In this document: piece after piece, positions 1 to 8,374 of the stretch
How the letters are laid out: each line of letters begins with the position of its first letter
Position numbering within the stretch: the stretch's first letter is position 1
NCBI GenBank assembly: GCA_946887295.1
Contig: CAMPKP010000065.1
Location: 1-17,026 of the forward strand
Direction of reading: 5' to 3'
Source of the DNA: an uncultured Gemmatimonadota bacterium
GTDB lineage: Bacteria; Gemmatimonadota; Gemmatimonadetes; Gemmatimonadales; GWC2-71-9
Length of the DNA: 17,026 bases
Program-made: the position numbers and the translations under genes
Notes under the pieces: generated by a model
Seen by the model: only the letters and a program-made list of their open reading frames with translations
Databases searched by the model: none
Told to the model about the DNA's origin: nothing

Positions 1-25
1 GTTCCACCCACCCGCCCTGCCAACA

Positions 26-1447
26 ATGTTTCCCCCCGTGAACCTGAAAAATGCGATCGTCGCCCCCGCGCTTGGCTTCCTGCTGGCCGGATGCGGAGGC
101 GAGCCCGATCTCGCGGCAGGCAACCTGCCCGCCGTGGGCCGCGGGCCCGAGCTGACGACCGTCCTCCGGCTCCCGCGCGACGGAGGCACTCCCAGGCTCT
201 ATCGTGTGCCCACCCTGGAGCCGTCGGCGTGGAAGCTCGAGGACAAGCTGCCGCCGCTGCAGCGCACCGTGGGTGCGGACCCCGAGCAGGGATTCGTGTT
301 CCTGCTCGACAGGAAGCGCAACGTGGTGGCCCTCGACCTGGAGACGCGGCGGCTGCGCCCCTCCCTCGAGCAGGTGCGCTACGCCACGGTGGGTCCCGAC
401 GGCGCCCTCTACGCCGTGGATACCGCGAGCAGCGTCACCCAGATGGTGCGGCGCACCCCGGTCCGCTTCCGCTCCAAGCTCCGAGGCTCGCCCGCCGAGA
501 TGCACGGCACGATGAGCGGCATGCTGGTCGCCAGCCTCGCAGGCGACCAGCCCAAGCTCGAGGTGCTCGGCTCGGATCGCCCTCCCGCTTCCTTCGCGGT
601 GCCCGCGGGTCGTCAGGCGCTGAGCTTCTGGGGCGATCTCGTCGCCGTCGCGGCCGACAGCGCCGTGGTGATCTACGAGACCGAGGGCGACAGCGACGGC
701 GACCGCGACCGAATCTCCATCCCGGTCTCGGGCAAGGCGCAGGCGGTGATGTTCTCGCCTTCCGGTCACCGCATCTACGTGGCTCGGGCCTCCGGCGGCC
801 TCCTGGTGCTCGATCGCGTGAGTGGCCAGGAGCTCCTCGAGATCGACCTGCCCGGTCCTGCGGTCGGCCTCATCGGCGATCTCTACGGTCAATGGGTGCT
901 GGTGCGGCCCGCCGCGGGCGATTCCGCGTGGGTGGTGGACGTGGGCAAGGGCGGTTTCACCGGCACCGTGGATGTGGAGTGGAACGACGATCTCCCCGCG
1001 GTGGTATCGCCCAACACGCTGCTGACGCGCCGGGGCGGTGACGTGGTGGCGGTGGATCTGGCGGGCGAGGGGTTCCCGGTGCGCGGCAAGGCCGAAGGCG
1101 GAGCGAGCGACTCCTGGCTGCCGCTCGCCTGGCACCCCGCGCAGGAGGCCGGCGTTCCCCTGAATGCCGACTCCGCGGCGCTCGCCGCGGCGGCCGATTC
1201 CGGGGGAGCCGCCGCGTCGGTCTACCTCCAGGTGAGCAGCTCGCAGAATCCGGTCTGGGCGGAAGAGCTTTCCCAGAAGCTGCGCGCCGCCGGCCTGCCG
1301 GCCGCTGTCCTCAAGCCGGCGCGGAGCGATGAGGCATACCGCGTCGTGCTCGGTCCCTACGCCACCCGGGAGCAGGCCGAGGAAACCGGTCGGGGGATCG
1401 GCATGCCGTCGTTCGTCGTGACGACGCAGGATTCTCCGTCCCGATAG
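26..1447 (+). CDS. SPOR-domain lipoprotein with a probable beta-propeller body
   Basis: The product is 473 aa. A short hydrophobic N-terminus ends in a lipobox (LLAGC, Cys23), so it is probably lipidated and envelope-anchored. Residues about 45-350 contain repeated short strands with small-residue turns (for example VVALDLETRRLRP and LLVLDRVSGQELLEIDL), resembling a WD40/YVTN-type propeller; this is judged by eye. An Ala-rich linker leads to a C-terminal SPOR domain (about 399-466: YLQVSSS, then YRVVLGPYATREQAE). SPOR domains typically bind denuded septal peptidoglycan, which suggests a cell-wall or division-linked role. The precise function is unknown. The start is uncertain: neither ATG 26 nor the in-frame GTG at 38 has a clear Shine-Dalgarno, and GTG 38 would give a more typical signal peptide (MNLKNAIVAP). 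smc follows after 52 nt on the same strand. Confidence 0.8.
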   Translation: MFPPVNLKNAIVAPALGFLLAGCGGEPDLAAGNLPAVGRGPELTTVLRLPRDGGTPRLYRVPTLEPSAWKLEDKLPPLQRTVGADPEQGFVFLLDRKRNVVALDLETRRLRPSLEQVRYATVGPDGALYAVDTASSVTQMVRRTPVRFRSKLRGSPAEMHGTMSGMLVASLAGDQPKLEVLGSDRPPASFAVPAGRQALSFWGDLVAVAADSAVVIYETEGDSDGDRDRISIPVSGKAQAVMFSPSGHRIYVARASGGLLVLDRVSGQELLEIDLPGPAVGLIGDLYGQWVLVRPAAGDSAWVVDVGKGGFTGTVDVEWNDDLPAVVSPNTLLTRRGGDVVAVDLAGEGFPVRGKAEGGASDSWLPLAWHPAQEAGVPLNADSAALAAAADSGGAAASVYLQVSSSQNPVWAEELSQKLRAAGLPAAVLKPARSDEAYRVVLGPYATREQAEETGRGIGMPSFVVTTQDSPSR

Positions 1448-1499
1448 CGCCCCCGGCCTCCCGGCCCTCGAGTCCACGTCCCACGACAGGAACGCGCTC

Positions 1500-4400
1500 A
1501 TGAAGCTCACCAAGCTGGAGCTCTCCGGGTTCAAGTCCTTCGCCGACGACGTGACGCTCACCTTCGAGGACGGGGTCACGGCGATCGTGGGCCCCAACGG
1601 CTGCGGGAAGTCCAACGTGTCCGACGCGGTGCGCTGGGTCCTTGGCGAGCAGTCGGCCCGGCTCCTCCGCGGCGGCAAGATGGAGGACGTGATCTTCCAG
1701 GGCTCGACCGCGCGCCGGCCGGTCAACGTGACCGAGGTCTCCCTCTTTCTCGACAACAGCGACGGCGACCTTCCCATCGCCTACCAGGAGGTCGTCGTCA
1801 CCCGGCGGCTCTCGCGCTCGGGACAGAGCGACTATCTGCTGAACGGCTCGCCGGTCCGACTGCGCGACATCCAGGACCTCCTGCGCGGCACCGGGCTCGG
1901 CAGCGATGCCGGCGTGGTCATCGAGGCGAAGATGATCGACCTCCTCCTCTCGGACCGGGCCGATGAGCGCCGCTCGCTCTTCGAGGAAGCGGCCGGCATC
2001 GGGCTCTATCGCGACCGGAAGCACAGCACCGAGCGGCGCCTGGAGGAGACCGCCGTGGACCTCCAGCGGGTGGAGGACCTCATCGCGGAGGTGCAGTCCC
2101 AGATCCGCAGTCTGGCCCGCCAGCGCGGCAAGGCCGAGCGGCATGCCAAGCTGACCGAGGAGCGCTTCGCGGTTCAGATCACTCTCGCGCGCAGGCTGCT
2201 CGAGCGCCTCACCGACGACGTCGCCGGCATGGAGTCGCGCTTTGCCGAGCTGACTCACCTGCTCCCCGCCGCGCGGACCCGGGTGCTGGAGGCCGAGCAT
2301 CGGCGCGAGGAAGTCTCCCGCTCCCGCTCGGCCGCGGAGGGCCAGCGCACCGAGATCGCGCGGCGCCTCGCGAGCGTGCGGGTGGATCTGGGTCGGCTCG
2401 ACGGCGATCTGGCCCTCGCGGCCGAGCGGCTCGGCAACGCGCACACCCGCAGGGTGCGGGCCGAGGAAGAGCGCGCGCAGGCCCAGTTCCGGGCCCAGCA
2501 GGCCGCCGTCGAGCAGGAAGCGGCCACCGCCGACCGCGGCGCGGCCGGCGGTGAGCACGAGCGCATCAGGGCCGAGCTGGCCGGACGGGCCAGCGCCGAG
2601 GAAGACGTGCGCCGCCGCCTGACCGAGCAGCGGAACGAAGTGCGCGAGCGGGAGCAGGGACTGCAGCAGCAGGCCCAGACACTGCGATCGCTCGAGGGCG
2701 AGCGGACGGCACTGGAGGGTGAGCTGGCCTCGCTGCGCGAGCGCGTCACCCAGGCCGCCGCTCACCGCGCGGCGCTCCAGCTCGAGCTGGCGGGCGCGGA
2801 GCGGCGGCGCGATCACGCGATCGAGCAGGGCGGATTCCTGAGTCACGAGGCCAAGCGGGCGGCCGCGGAGGCCGAGCACGCCCGCCATTTGGTGGCGGAA
2901 GCGCGTGAGCGGGAGGCCATGCACCGCGCCGATCGCCGCCAGGCCGAGGAGGCGCTGGCACAGACGACGGCCCGGCGGCACGCCCTGGAGGAGCTGGAGC
3001 GCGACCGCGTCGGCCTGGCGCCGGGTGCGGCGGCACTGCTCGCGGCGCGTGATCGCTTCGGCGGCGGCGTGCTGGGCCCGCTGAGCGATTTCGTGAGCAC
3101 CGGCCGGGAAGACGCCGAGCTGGCCGAGCGCCTGCTCGGCGACTGGATGCACGCCGTGCTGGTGCGGGACGGCGAGACCGTGCGCGCGGTTCAGGAGTGG
3201 CACGCGGAGCACCAGCCCGGAGCGCTGGTCCTGCTTCCGCTCGACCCCGGACCCCAGGCCACCGCCGGTCCCCTGCCGGCCCACGATCGCCTGCGCGCGG
3301 AGGGTCCTGCCGCGGGCTGGGTCCGGGCCGCACTGGCCGGCTCCGAGGTGCTGGATTCCGCCGGCCGCGTCCTTCGGCGGGCGAGCGGCGCGATCTTTCT
3401 GAGCGGCGCCGGAGCACCGTCGGGACCGCTGCGCCGGCGGGCCGAGCTCGCCGCGCTGGTCCAGGAGGTCGAGCGGGCGGGCGGCGCGGTCACGACCGCC
3501 GCCGCCGCGCTGGAGGAGACGGTCGCCGACCTCGCCGGCAGGGAGCGCGCCCTGGCCGAAGCCATGGCTTCGGCCGAGGGGGCGCGCGAGGCCGAGCGGC
3601 AGGCGATCGCAGCACGAGAGGATGCGGCCCGACTCGCCGGCCATCTGACTCGCGAATCAGCCGACTCGGAGGCGCAGCTCGCCCGTCTCACCGAGCGCCT
3701 GACCCGCTCCGAGCAGCGCATGACCGAGATCGGCACCGCGCTGGTCGAGGGCGACCTGGCGCGGAGTCGCCTGGATCAGGATCTGGGCACCGCGAGGGCA
3801 CGCCTCGCCGAGCTCGAGAGCGAGCAGGAGGCGGCGCGCGAGCAGCGGGTGCACTGGCAGGTGCAGGAGGCGCACGTCGCGGGCGGACTGCGCTCGGCGG
3901 AGGAGCGGCTCGCTCGCGCCGCCGCGATGCGCACGGAGGCGGAATCCGCCGGCGAGGCCCTGGCGAGCGAGTTGGCACAGCTCGACGCCGACGAGACGGC
4001 TCTCGTCAGGCAACAGGGCGAGTGGCGGGAGGCGAGGGCCGAGCGCGAGGTCGCTCTCCACCAGCTGGAGAGCGCCAGCGCGGACGCCGAGGACGCGCTG
4101 GCGAGTGCGGAAGCGGCGCTCGCGAGCGCCGAGCGTGAGGTCGTGGAATCCAGGACCGCCCTCGAATCGGGCAACGAGGAGAGCCACGTCCTCCAGGTGC
4201 GGCTGACCGAGGCGGCCGGCACCCGCCGCGGCATCGTGGAGCGGGTCGAGGCCGAATGGCACCGTCCCTTCGACCAGCTCATGGAGGGCGCTCCCCTGCT
4301 CGACCTCGATCTCGAGACCCTGCAGGCCGAGTCGGCGCGCGTCACCGAGGCGCTCGAGGCGATCGGCCCGGTGAACGCCCTCGCGGTCGAGGAGCACGCC

Positions 4401-4970
4401 GAAGAGGTGAAGCGCCTGCAGTTCCTCACCGCGCAGCGCGACGATCTGGTGGGCGCCCGACAGTCGCTGATCCAGGCGATCCGGGAGATCGACGGGACCG
4501 CGCGTCAGATGTTCCTGGAGACCTTCACCGCGGTCCAGGGCAACTTCCTTCGCGTCTTCCAGACCCTGTTCGGCGGCGGCGAGTGCGAGCTCCGGCTGGC
4601 CAGTCCCGACGACCCGCTCGAGAGCGAGATCGACATCCACGCCGCTCCCCGGGGCAAGCGCACCCAGCGCATCCACCTGCTCTCCTCGGGGGAGAGGACG
4701 CTGGTGGCCGTCTCGCTGCTCTTCAGCATCTATCTCACCAAGCCCAGCCCGTTCTGCCTCATGGACGAGGTGGACGCCCCGCTGGACGATGCCAATGTGG
4801 GCCGGTTCACCCGGCTGCTCGACGAGTTCAAGAGCGGCACCCAGTTCCTGGTCATCACTCACAATCCCAGGACCATGCAGGCCGCCGACGCCGTCTACGG
4901 CGTGACCATGCAGGAGCCCGGAGTGTCCACTATCGTGGGGGTGAAGCTGGGGGAGCGGGAGCACGCCTAG
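1500..4970 (+). CDS. smc: Chromosome segregation protein SMC
   Basis: This 1156-aa protein is close to the usual bacterial SMC length of about 1170-1190. The N-terminal ATPase half has Walker A GPNGCGKS (residues 31-38). A long Glu/Arg/Ala-rich coiled coil runs from about 170 to 515, a hinge from about 518 to 640, and a second coiled coil to about 960. The C-terminal half carries the ABC signature LSSGE (1061-1065) and Walker B FCLMDEVD (D1089, E1090), then the family ending THNPRTMQAADAVYGVTMQE. SMC dimers compact and segregate chromosomes, normally with ScpA and ScpB, which are not in this window. Two oddities: the signature is LSSGE rather than LSGGE, and the glycine-rich hinge motif is degenerate (SGAGAPSG). 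ATG 1500 is supported by AGGA at 1488-1491 and by the standard start MKLTKLELSGFKSF. Confidence 0.98.
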   Translation: MKLTKLELSGFKSFADDVTLTFEDGVTAIVGPNGCGKSNVSDAVRWVLGEQSARLLRGGKMEDVIFQGSTARRPVNVTEVSLFLDNSDGDLPIAYQEVVVTRRLSRSGQSDYLLNGSPVRLRDIQDLLRGTGLGSDAGVVIEAKMIDLLLSDRADERRSLFEEAAGIGLYRDRKHSTERRLEETAVDLQRVEDLIAEVQSQIRSLARQRGKAERHAKLTEERFAVQITLARRLLERLTDDVAGMESRFAELTHLLPAARTRVLEAEHRREEVSRSRSAAEGQRTEIARRLASVRVDLGRLDGDLALAAERLGNAHTRRVRAEEERAQAQFRAQQAAVEQEAATADRGAAGGEHERIRAELAGRASAEEDVRRRLTEQRNEVREREQGLQQQAQTLRSLEGERTALEGELASLRERVTQAAAHRAALQLELAGAERRRDHAIEQGGFLSHEAKRAAAEAEHARHLVAEAREREAMHRADRRQAEEALAQTTARRHALEELERDRVGLAPGAAALLAARDRFGGGVLGPLSDFVSTGREDAELAERLLGDWMHAVLVRDGETVRAVQEWHAEHQPGALVLLPLDPGPQATAGPLPAHDRLRAEGPAAGWVRAALAGSEVLDSAGRVLRRASGAIFLSGAGAPSGPLRRRAELAALVQEVERAGGAVTTAAAALEETVADLAGRERALAEAMASAEGAREAERQAIAAREDAARLAGHLTRESADSEAQLARLTERLTRSEQRMTEIGTALVEGDLARSRLDQDLGTARARLAELESEQEAAREQRVHWQVQEAHVAGGLRSAEERLARAAAMRTEAESAGEALASELAQLDADETALVRQQGEWREARAEREVALHQLESASADAEDALASAEAALASAEREVVESRTALESGNEESHVLQVRLTEAAGTRRGIVERVEAEWHRPFDQLMEGAPLLDLDLETLQAESARVTEALEAIGPVNALAVEEHAEEVKRLQFLTAQRDDLVGARQSLIQAIREIDGTARQMFLETFTAVQGNFLRVFQTLFGGGECELRLASPDDPLESEIDIHAAPRGKRTQRIHLLSSGERTLVAVSLLFSIYLTKPSPFCLMDEVDAPLDDANVGRFTRLLDEFKSGTQFLVITHNPRTMQAADAVYGVTMQEPGVSTIVGVKLGEREHA

Positions 4971-5015
4971 GGGCGGGACTGGCCCGGAGCTTGCCCCAGG
5001 CCAGGTTGCCCTAGG
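4966..5015 (+). other. Two-tier hairpin spanning the smc stop and the aroF leader
   Basis: The outer arms CCTAGGGGC (4966-4974) and GCCCTAGG (5008-5015) pair apart from one bulged G. Inside, CTGGCC (4979-4984) pairs perfectly with GGCCAG (4999-5004) around a 14-nt loop. The smc TAG lies in the left arm, and the aroF Shine-Dalgarno GGAG (5021-5024) sits 5 nt after the right arm. There is no T-tract, so it does not look like a simple intrinsic terminator. It could stabilise the 3' end of smc mRNA or affect aroF translation; both roles are inference. Confidence 0.5.
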
Positions 5016-5031
5016 GAAATGGAGACCCTGA

Positions 5032-6072
5032 ATGCTCGTCGTCATGCGCCACGGGGCGCCGCAGGAAGACATCGACGCCGTGGTCGCCGCCATCGAGGAG
5101 ATGGGGTACCAGGCGCGGCCGATGCCCGGCCGGCAGCGCACCACCATCGGTCTGGTCGGGAACGACGGCCGGGTGGACGGGTCGCGGCTCGCCGCGCTGA
5201 CGGGCGTCCAGGAGATTCTCCACGTCACCAAGCCGTACAAACAGGTCTCGCGCGAGTGGAAGGCCGAGTCTACCGTGGTGCGCCTTCCCGGCGGCCTCAG
5301 CATCGGCGGCGACGACGTGGTGGTGATGGCCGGCCCCTGCTCCGTGGAGAGCGAGCGGCAGATTCTCGATGCCGCCCATGCGGTGCGTGAGGCGGGTGCC
5401 ACGGTGCTCCGCGCCGGCGCCTTCAAGCCGCGCAGCTCGCCCTACTCCTTCCAGGGCCTGGGGCGGGCGGGACTGCGCCTGCTCGCCAAGGCGCGGGAGG
5501 AGACGGGCCTGCTCATCGTGACGGAGGCGATGGACGCCGAGGGCCTCGATCATGTGCTCGAGGTGGCGGACATCGTGCAGATCGGCGCGCGCAACATGCA
5601 GAACTACTCGCTGCTCAAGCATGCCGGCCGCGCGCGGAAGCCCGTCCTGCTGAAGCGCGGGCTTTCGGCCACCATCCAGGAGCTGCTGCTCTCGGCGGAG
5701 TACATCCTGGCCGAGGGAAACCCCGACGTGGTGCTCTGCGAGCGCGGCGTCCGCGGCTTCGACACCGTCACTCGCAACCTGTTCGACCTCAGCGCCATTC
5801 CCGTGGTGCACGGGCTCTCGCACCTGCCGATCGTCGCCGACCCGAGCCACGGCACGGGACATCGGGACATGGTCATCCCCATGGCGCGCGCCGCGGCGGC
5901 CGCCGGCGCCGACGGCCTGCTGGTGGAGGTGCATCCCACGCCCGACCGGGCGCTCTCCGACGGCGCGCAGAGCCTGTATCCCGAGCAGTTCGAGCGGCTC
6001 ATGCGGGAGACCAGACTCATCGTCGAAGCGATCGGCCGGCGCCTCCCCGAGCCGGTGGGAGTGCGCTCGTGA
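5032..6072 (+). CDS. aroF: 3-deoxy-7-phosphoheptulonate (DAHP) synthase, type I-beta
   Basis: The product is a 346-aa cytosolic enzyme condensing phosphoenolpyruvate and erythrose-4-phosphate to DAHP, the first step of the shikimate pathway. Residues 1-70 form a small ferredoxin-like regulatory domain as in the Thermotoga-type enzyme, where it mediates Tyr/Phe feedback. The TIM-barrel follows with [39 protein letters not shown] and [11 protein letters not shown]. The four metal ligands expected for this class are present: Cys103, His273, Glu299 and Asp310. No chorismate mutase domain is fused. GGAG (5021-5024) lies 7 nt before ATG 5032. A structured hairpin precedes the gene, and its last codons overlap lolA by 4 nt, implying translational coupling. 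In annotation this family is named aroF or aroA(G) interchangeably. Confidence 0.96.
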   Translation: MLVVMRHGAPQEDIDAVVAAIEEMGYQARPMPGRQRTTIGLVGNDGRVDGSRLAALTGVQEILHVTKPYKQVSREWKAESTVVRLPGGLSIGGDDVVVMAGPCSVESERQILDAAHAVREAGATVLRAGAFKPRSSPYSFQGLGRAGLRLLAKAREETGLLIVTEAMDAEGLDHVLEVADIVQIGARNMQNYSLLKHAGRARKPVLLKRGLSATIQELLLSAEYILAEGNPDVVLCERGVRGFDTVTRNLFDLSAIPVVHGLSHLPIVADPSHGTGHRDMVIPMARAAAAAGADGLLVEVHPTPDRALSDGAQSLYPEQFERLMRETRLIVEAIGRRLPEPVGVRS

Positions 6073-6725
6073 GTCGGCTACCCTTGCTCGCCGCGGTGAC
6101 GCTCCTGGCCGTGGCACCTCCGGCGACCCAGGCCCAGGACGCCCAGGCGGTCGTGGGACGCTCGTCGAAGGTCTACCGCTCGCTCGCCAGCCTGAGCGCG
6201 GATTTCGTGCAGGTGGTCGACAACCCGATGATCGACAGCGCCGAGAGCCGAGGCACCCTGATCCAGGCCGGCCCCGGCAAGCTGTCGATGCGATTCACCG
6301 ACCCGCCGGGCGAGGCGGTCGTGATCGATGGCCAGCACGTCTGGGTCTACACGCCAAGCACCGTCCCCGGCCAGGTCCTGCGGCTCGCCGCGCCGAGCGG
6401 CGGCCCGGTGTACGGCTACAATCTGCTGGCGTGGTTTCTCGACCGCCCGGCCGAGCGGTACGAGGCGAAGTACCTGAGGCAGGAGAAGCTCGGAAACCGG
6501 ACCATGGACGTCGTCGAGCTGGTCCCGGCGGTGCCCGATCTGCCGTTCGACCGGGCGGTGCTCTGGCTCGACCGCGAGGACGCCCTGCCCCGCCGGCTCG
6601 AGATCACCGAGAAGAGCGGAGCTACCCGAACGCTCGCCCTGTCGAACCTGCGGGTGAACCGGAAGGTCCCCGACGAGACCTTCCGGTTCCAGGTGCCCCC
6701 GGGGGTGCGCGTGGTGGATCAGTGA
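6069..6725 (+). CDS. lolA: Outer-membrane lipoprotein carrier protein LolA
   Basis: The product is a 218-aa exported protein. A signal peptide ([23 protein letters not shown], cleavage near residue 22) precedes a LolA-type half-barrel: LSADFVQ, then [27 protein letters not shown] and [13 protein letters not shown]. LolA is the periplasmic chaperone that takes lipoproteins from the LolCDE transporter to the outer membrane. The C-terminal part ([43 protein letters not shown]) matches the usual ending. The GTG start overlaps the aroF stop (GTGA), with GGGAG at 6057-6061, 7 nt upstream. No lolB is visible, and this carrier family is also found in lineages lacking LolB. Its 3' end overlaps the convergent protease gene by 7 bp, so no room remains for a separate terminator. 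Confidence 0.93.
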   Translation: MSRLPLLAAVTLLAVAPPATQAQDAQAVVGRSSKVYRSLASLSADFVQVVDNPMIDSAESRGTLIQAGPGKLSMRFTDPPGEAVVIDGQHVWVYTPSTVPGQVLRLAAPSGGPVYGYNLLAWFLDRPAERYEAKYLRQEKLGNRTMDVVELVPAVPDLPFDRAVLWLDREDALPRRLEITEKSGATRTLALSNLRVNRKVPDETFRFQVPPGVRVVDQ

Positions 6726-8290
6726 GCCTGGGGCGAGGCCGGCGCCGCTAGACCGAGCAAGGCCTGCGGGGAGGTCGTTCCCCGCGCCAGCTCGACGGCG
6801 CGCTGAATCTGGGAGTCCCGGGCGGCCCTTCGGCGCCGTTCGGCGGCCGGCCCGAAGGTGTAGCGCGCGATCTCGAAGCCCAGCTGCTCGTCCACGATCC
6901 GGGTCGCCCCGCCGAACACGCTGTCCTCGATCGCCACGCCTCGCTCCCGAAGCCGCCGCTGCACCTCCGCCCGCATGTCCGGGGTGACTTCGAACCGCTC
7001 GCTCGCGACCGCCCCGGACTTCCGAAGCTCGAGAGCGTAGGCGGTCAGGACGTCGCGAAAGACCGGCACGTGACCTCCCAGGGACCGGGCGAAGGTGGAT
7101 TCTGGTGTCGTGAGAGTGTCCGGCCCGAGCACGACGTCGGGAACCAGTCCGCTGCTCGCCTGCAGTCTCCGCCCGCCGGTGGAGTACGCTTCGGCTTTCG
7201 CCTCCGCCTGGGTGCCCATGGCGGAATCCAGCGCGGCGCCCTGAATCGAGCGCCCGCTCGGCGTGTACCAGCGGGCCGTGGTCAGGCGCAGCGCCAGGTC
7301 GGGCGCCAGCGCGAAGACCGTCTGCACGATTCCCTTGCCGTAGGTCGTATCCCCGACGATGAGCGCCCGGTCGTGATCCTGCAGCGCGCCCGCGATGATC
7401 TCCGCGGCGCTCGCGGTACCGCCGCTCACCAGCACGACGACCGGCAGGTCCGGCCACCGCTGCGGCCGGTAATCGCTCCAGCGGTGGTCGTCGCCCGGCG
7501 CGCGGCCGCGGCTCACGAGGATATCCTGCCGCGGATCCAGGAACAGGTCCGCGATGTCCACCGCCTCGTCCCGCAGGCCGCCGGGATTCGACCGAAGGTC
7601 GAGCAGCAACACCCGCATTCCCTGCTCCGCGAGCTTCGCCACCTCGGACTCGAGCTCGCGGGCGGCATGCTCCCGCACGATGTTCAGGCTGAGAAACCCG
7701 ACCCCGTCCGGGAGGAGCAGTCCCGGCGGCACTGCGCGCTGATGGATCCGCTCGCGCACGAGGCGGAACCGGACGGGCTCCGCCGCACCGTCGCGCCGGA
7801 TGGCGACGTCTATCGGCGTTCCGACCCCGCCGCGCATCGCCCGCACGGCGCGCTCGAGCGTCCAGTCCGCGGCCGGCAGCCCATCGACCTCGAAGAGCTG
7901 GTCGCCGGTTCGGATACCGGCGCGCTCAGCGGGAGAGTCCGGCATGGGACTGACCACCGTCACCCAGCCGTTCCGGGCGTCCACCAGGAGACCGATGCCG
8001 GCGTAGTCCCCCGTCGTGCGCTCGACGTGCTTCTCCAGGTCCTTGCCCGCCAGGAGCGCGGCGTAGGGATCGTGCAGCTCGGCGAGCATGCCGTCGGTCG
8101 CCTTGCGGTAGAGCTCCGGCTCGCCGATCGAGTCGACGTGGTAGTCGCGGACGTGCGCCAGCACGCTCTCGAACAGCCGCGCCTGCTGGTAGACGTCGCC
8201 GCCGGCGGCGAGCTGCCGCTGCAGGAGCCAGCCGCTGGTGAAGCAGGCCGCCATCGCGGAGGCCGCGAGGACCTTCCACCGTCGTGGCAT
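6719..8290 (-). CDS. S41-family C-terminal processing protease with PDZ domain (paralogue 1)
   Basis: From ATG 8290 the product is 523 aa, membrane-anchored by one N-terminal hydrophobic segment (about 6-24), probably with the body in the periplasm. A PDZ domain (about 90-170, SPAERAGIRTGDQLFEVDG) precedes the S41 protease core. The Ser/Lys dyad is intact: Ser294 in GGTASAAE and Lys319 in YGKGIVQ, 25 residues apart as in Prc/Tsp, with the Gln four residues after the Lys. CtpA/Prc proteases cleave substrates at exposed C-terminal tails in envelope quality control and cell-wall enzyme regulation. The substrate here is unknown. An upstream in-frame start at 8317 exists, but ATG 8290 has GAGG (8301-8298) with 7-nt spacing and directly precedes the anchor. 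Residues 1-350 align without gaps to the second S41 protein at 9326-10972. Confidence 0.95.
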   Translation of the reverse strand: MPRRWKVLAASAMAACFTSGWLLQRQLAAGGDVYQQARLFESVLAHVRDYHVDSIGEPELYRKATDGMLAELHDPYAALLAGKDLEKHVERTTGDYAGIGLLVDARNGWVTVVSPMPDSPAERAGIRTGDQLFEVDGLPAADWTLERAVRAMRGGVGTPIDVAIRRDGAAEPVRFRLVRERIHQRAVPPGLLLPDGVGFLSLNIVREHAARELESEVAKLAEQGMRVLLLDLRSNPGGLRDEAVDIADLFLDPRQDILVSRGRAPGDDHRWSDYRPQRWPDLPVVVLVSGGTASAAEIIAGALQDHDRALIVGDTTYGKGIVQTVFALAPDLALRLTTARWYTPSGRSIQGAALDSAMGTQAEAKAEAYSTGGRRLQASSGLVPDVVLGPDTLTTPESTFARSLGGHVPVFRDVLTAYALELRKSGAVASERFEVTPDMRAEVQRRLRERGVAIEDSVFGGATRIVDEQLGFEIARYTFGPAAERRRRAARDSQIQRAVELARGTTSPQALLGLAAPASPQAH

Positions 8291-8374
8291 GGGATGACCT
8301 CGGTCAAGGGACTGCACTGCAGGGATACTTGTCAGTAAGGATGAGGCAGTCCGAAAGTTTCGGCCCGGGGCAGG
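8291..8374 (-). promoter_or_regulatory. Intergenic leader of the S41 gene with three short palindromes
   Basis: This 84-bp gap lies between two minus-strand genes. It holds three inverted repeats: TGACC-TC-GGTCA (8295-8306, containing the GAGG ribosome-binding site of the S41 gene), CTGCA-C-TGCAG (8312-8322) and CCGAAA-G-TTTCGG (8351-8363). The spacers are too short for good RNA loops, so they resemble protein-binding half-site pairs more than terminators. I do not find a convincing -35/-10 pair on the minus strand. An operator role is inference; chance palindromes of this size are also possible. Confidence 0.3.

Noticed and set aside
1311..3644. A 777-aa open frame antisense to smc, and a similar 589-aa frame at 3657-5426
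   Set aside because: They are low-complexity Arg/Gly/Leu-rich translations of the strand opposite a clearly real SMC gene. They arise from high GC in coiled-coil codons and show no domain, start signal or conserved motif.
5019..5390. Alternative 123-aa frame at the start of aroF (ATG at 5019)
   Set aside because: It is out of frame with the well-conserved DAHP synthase and overlaps its ribosome-binding site.
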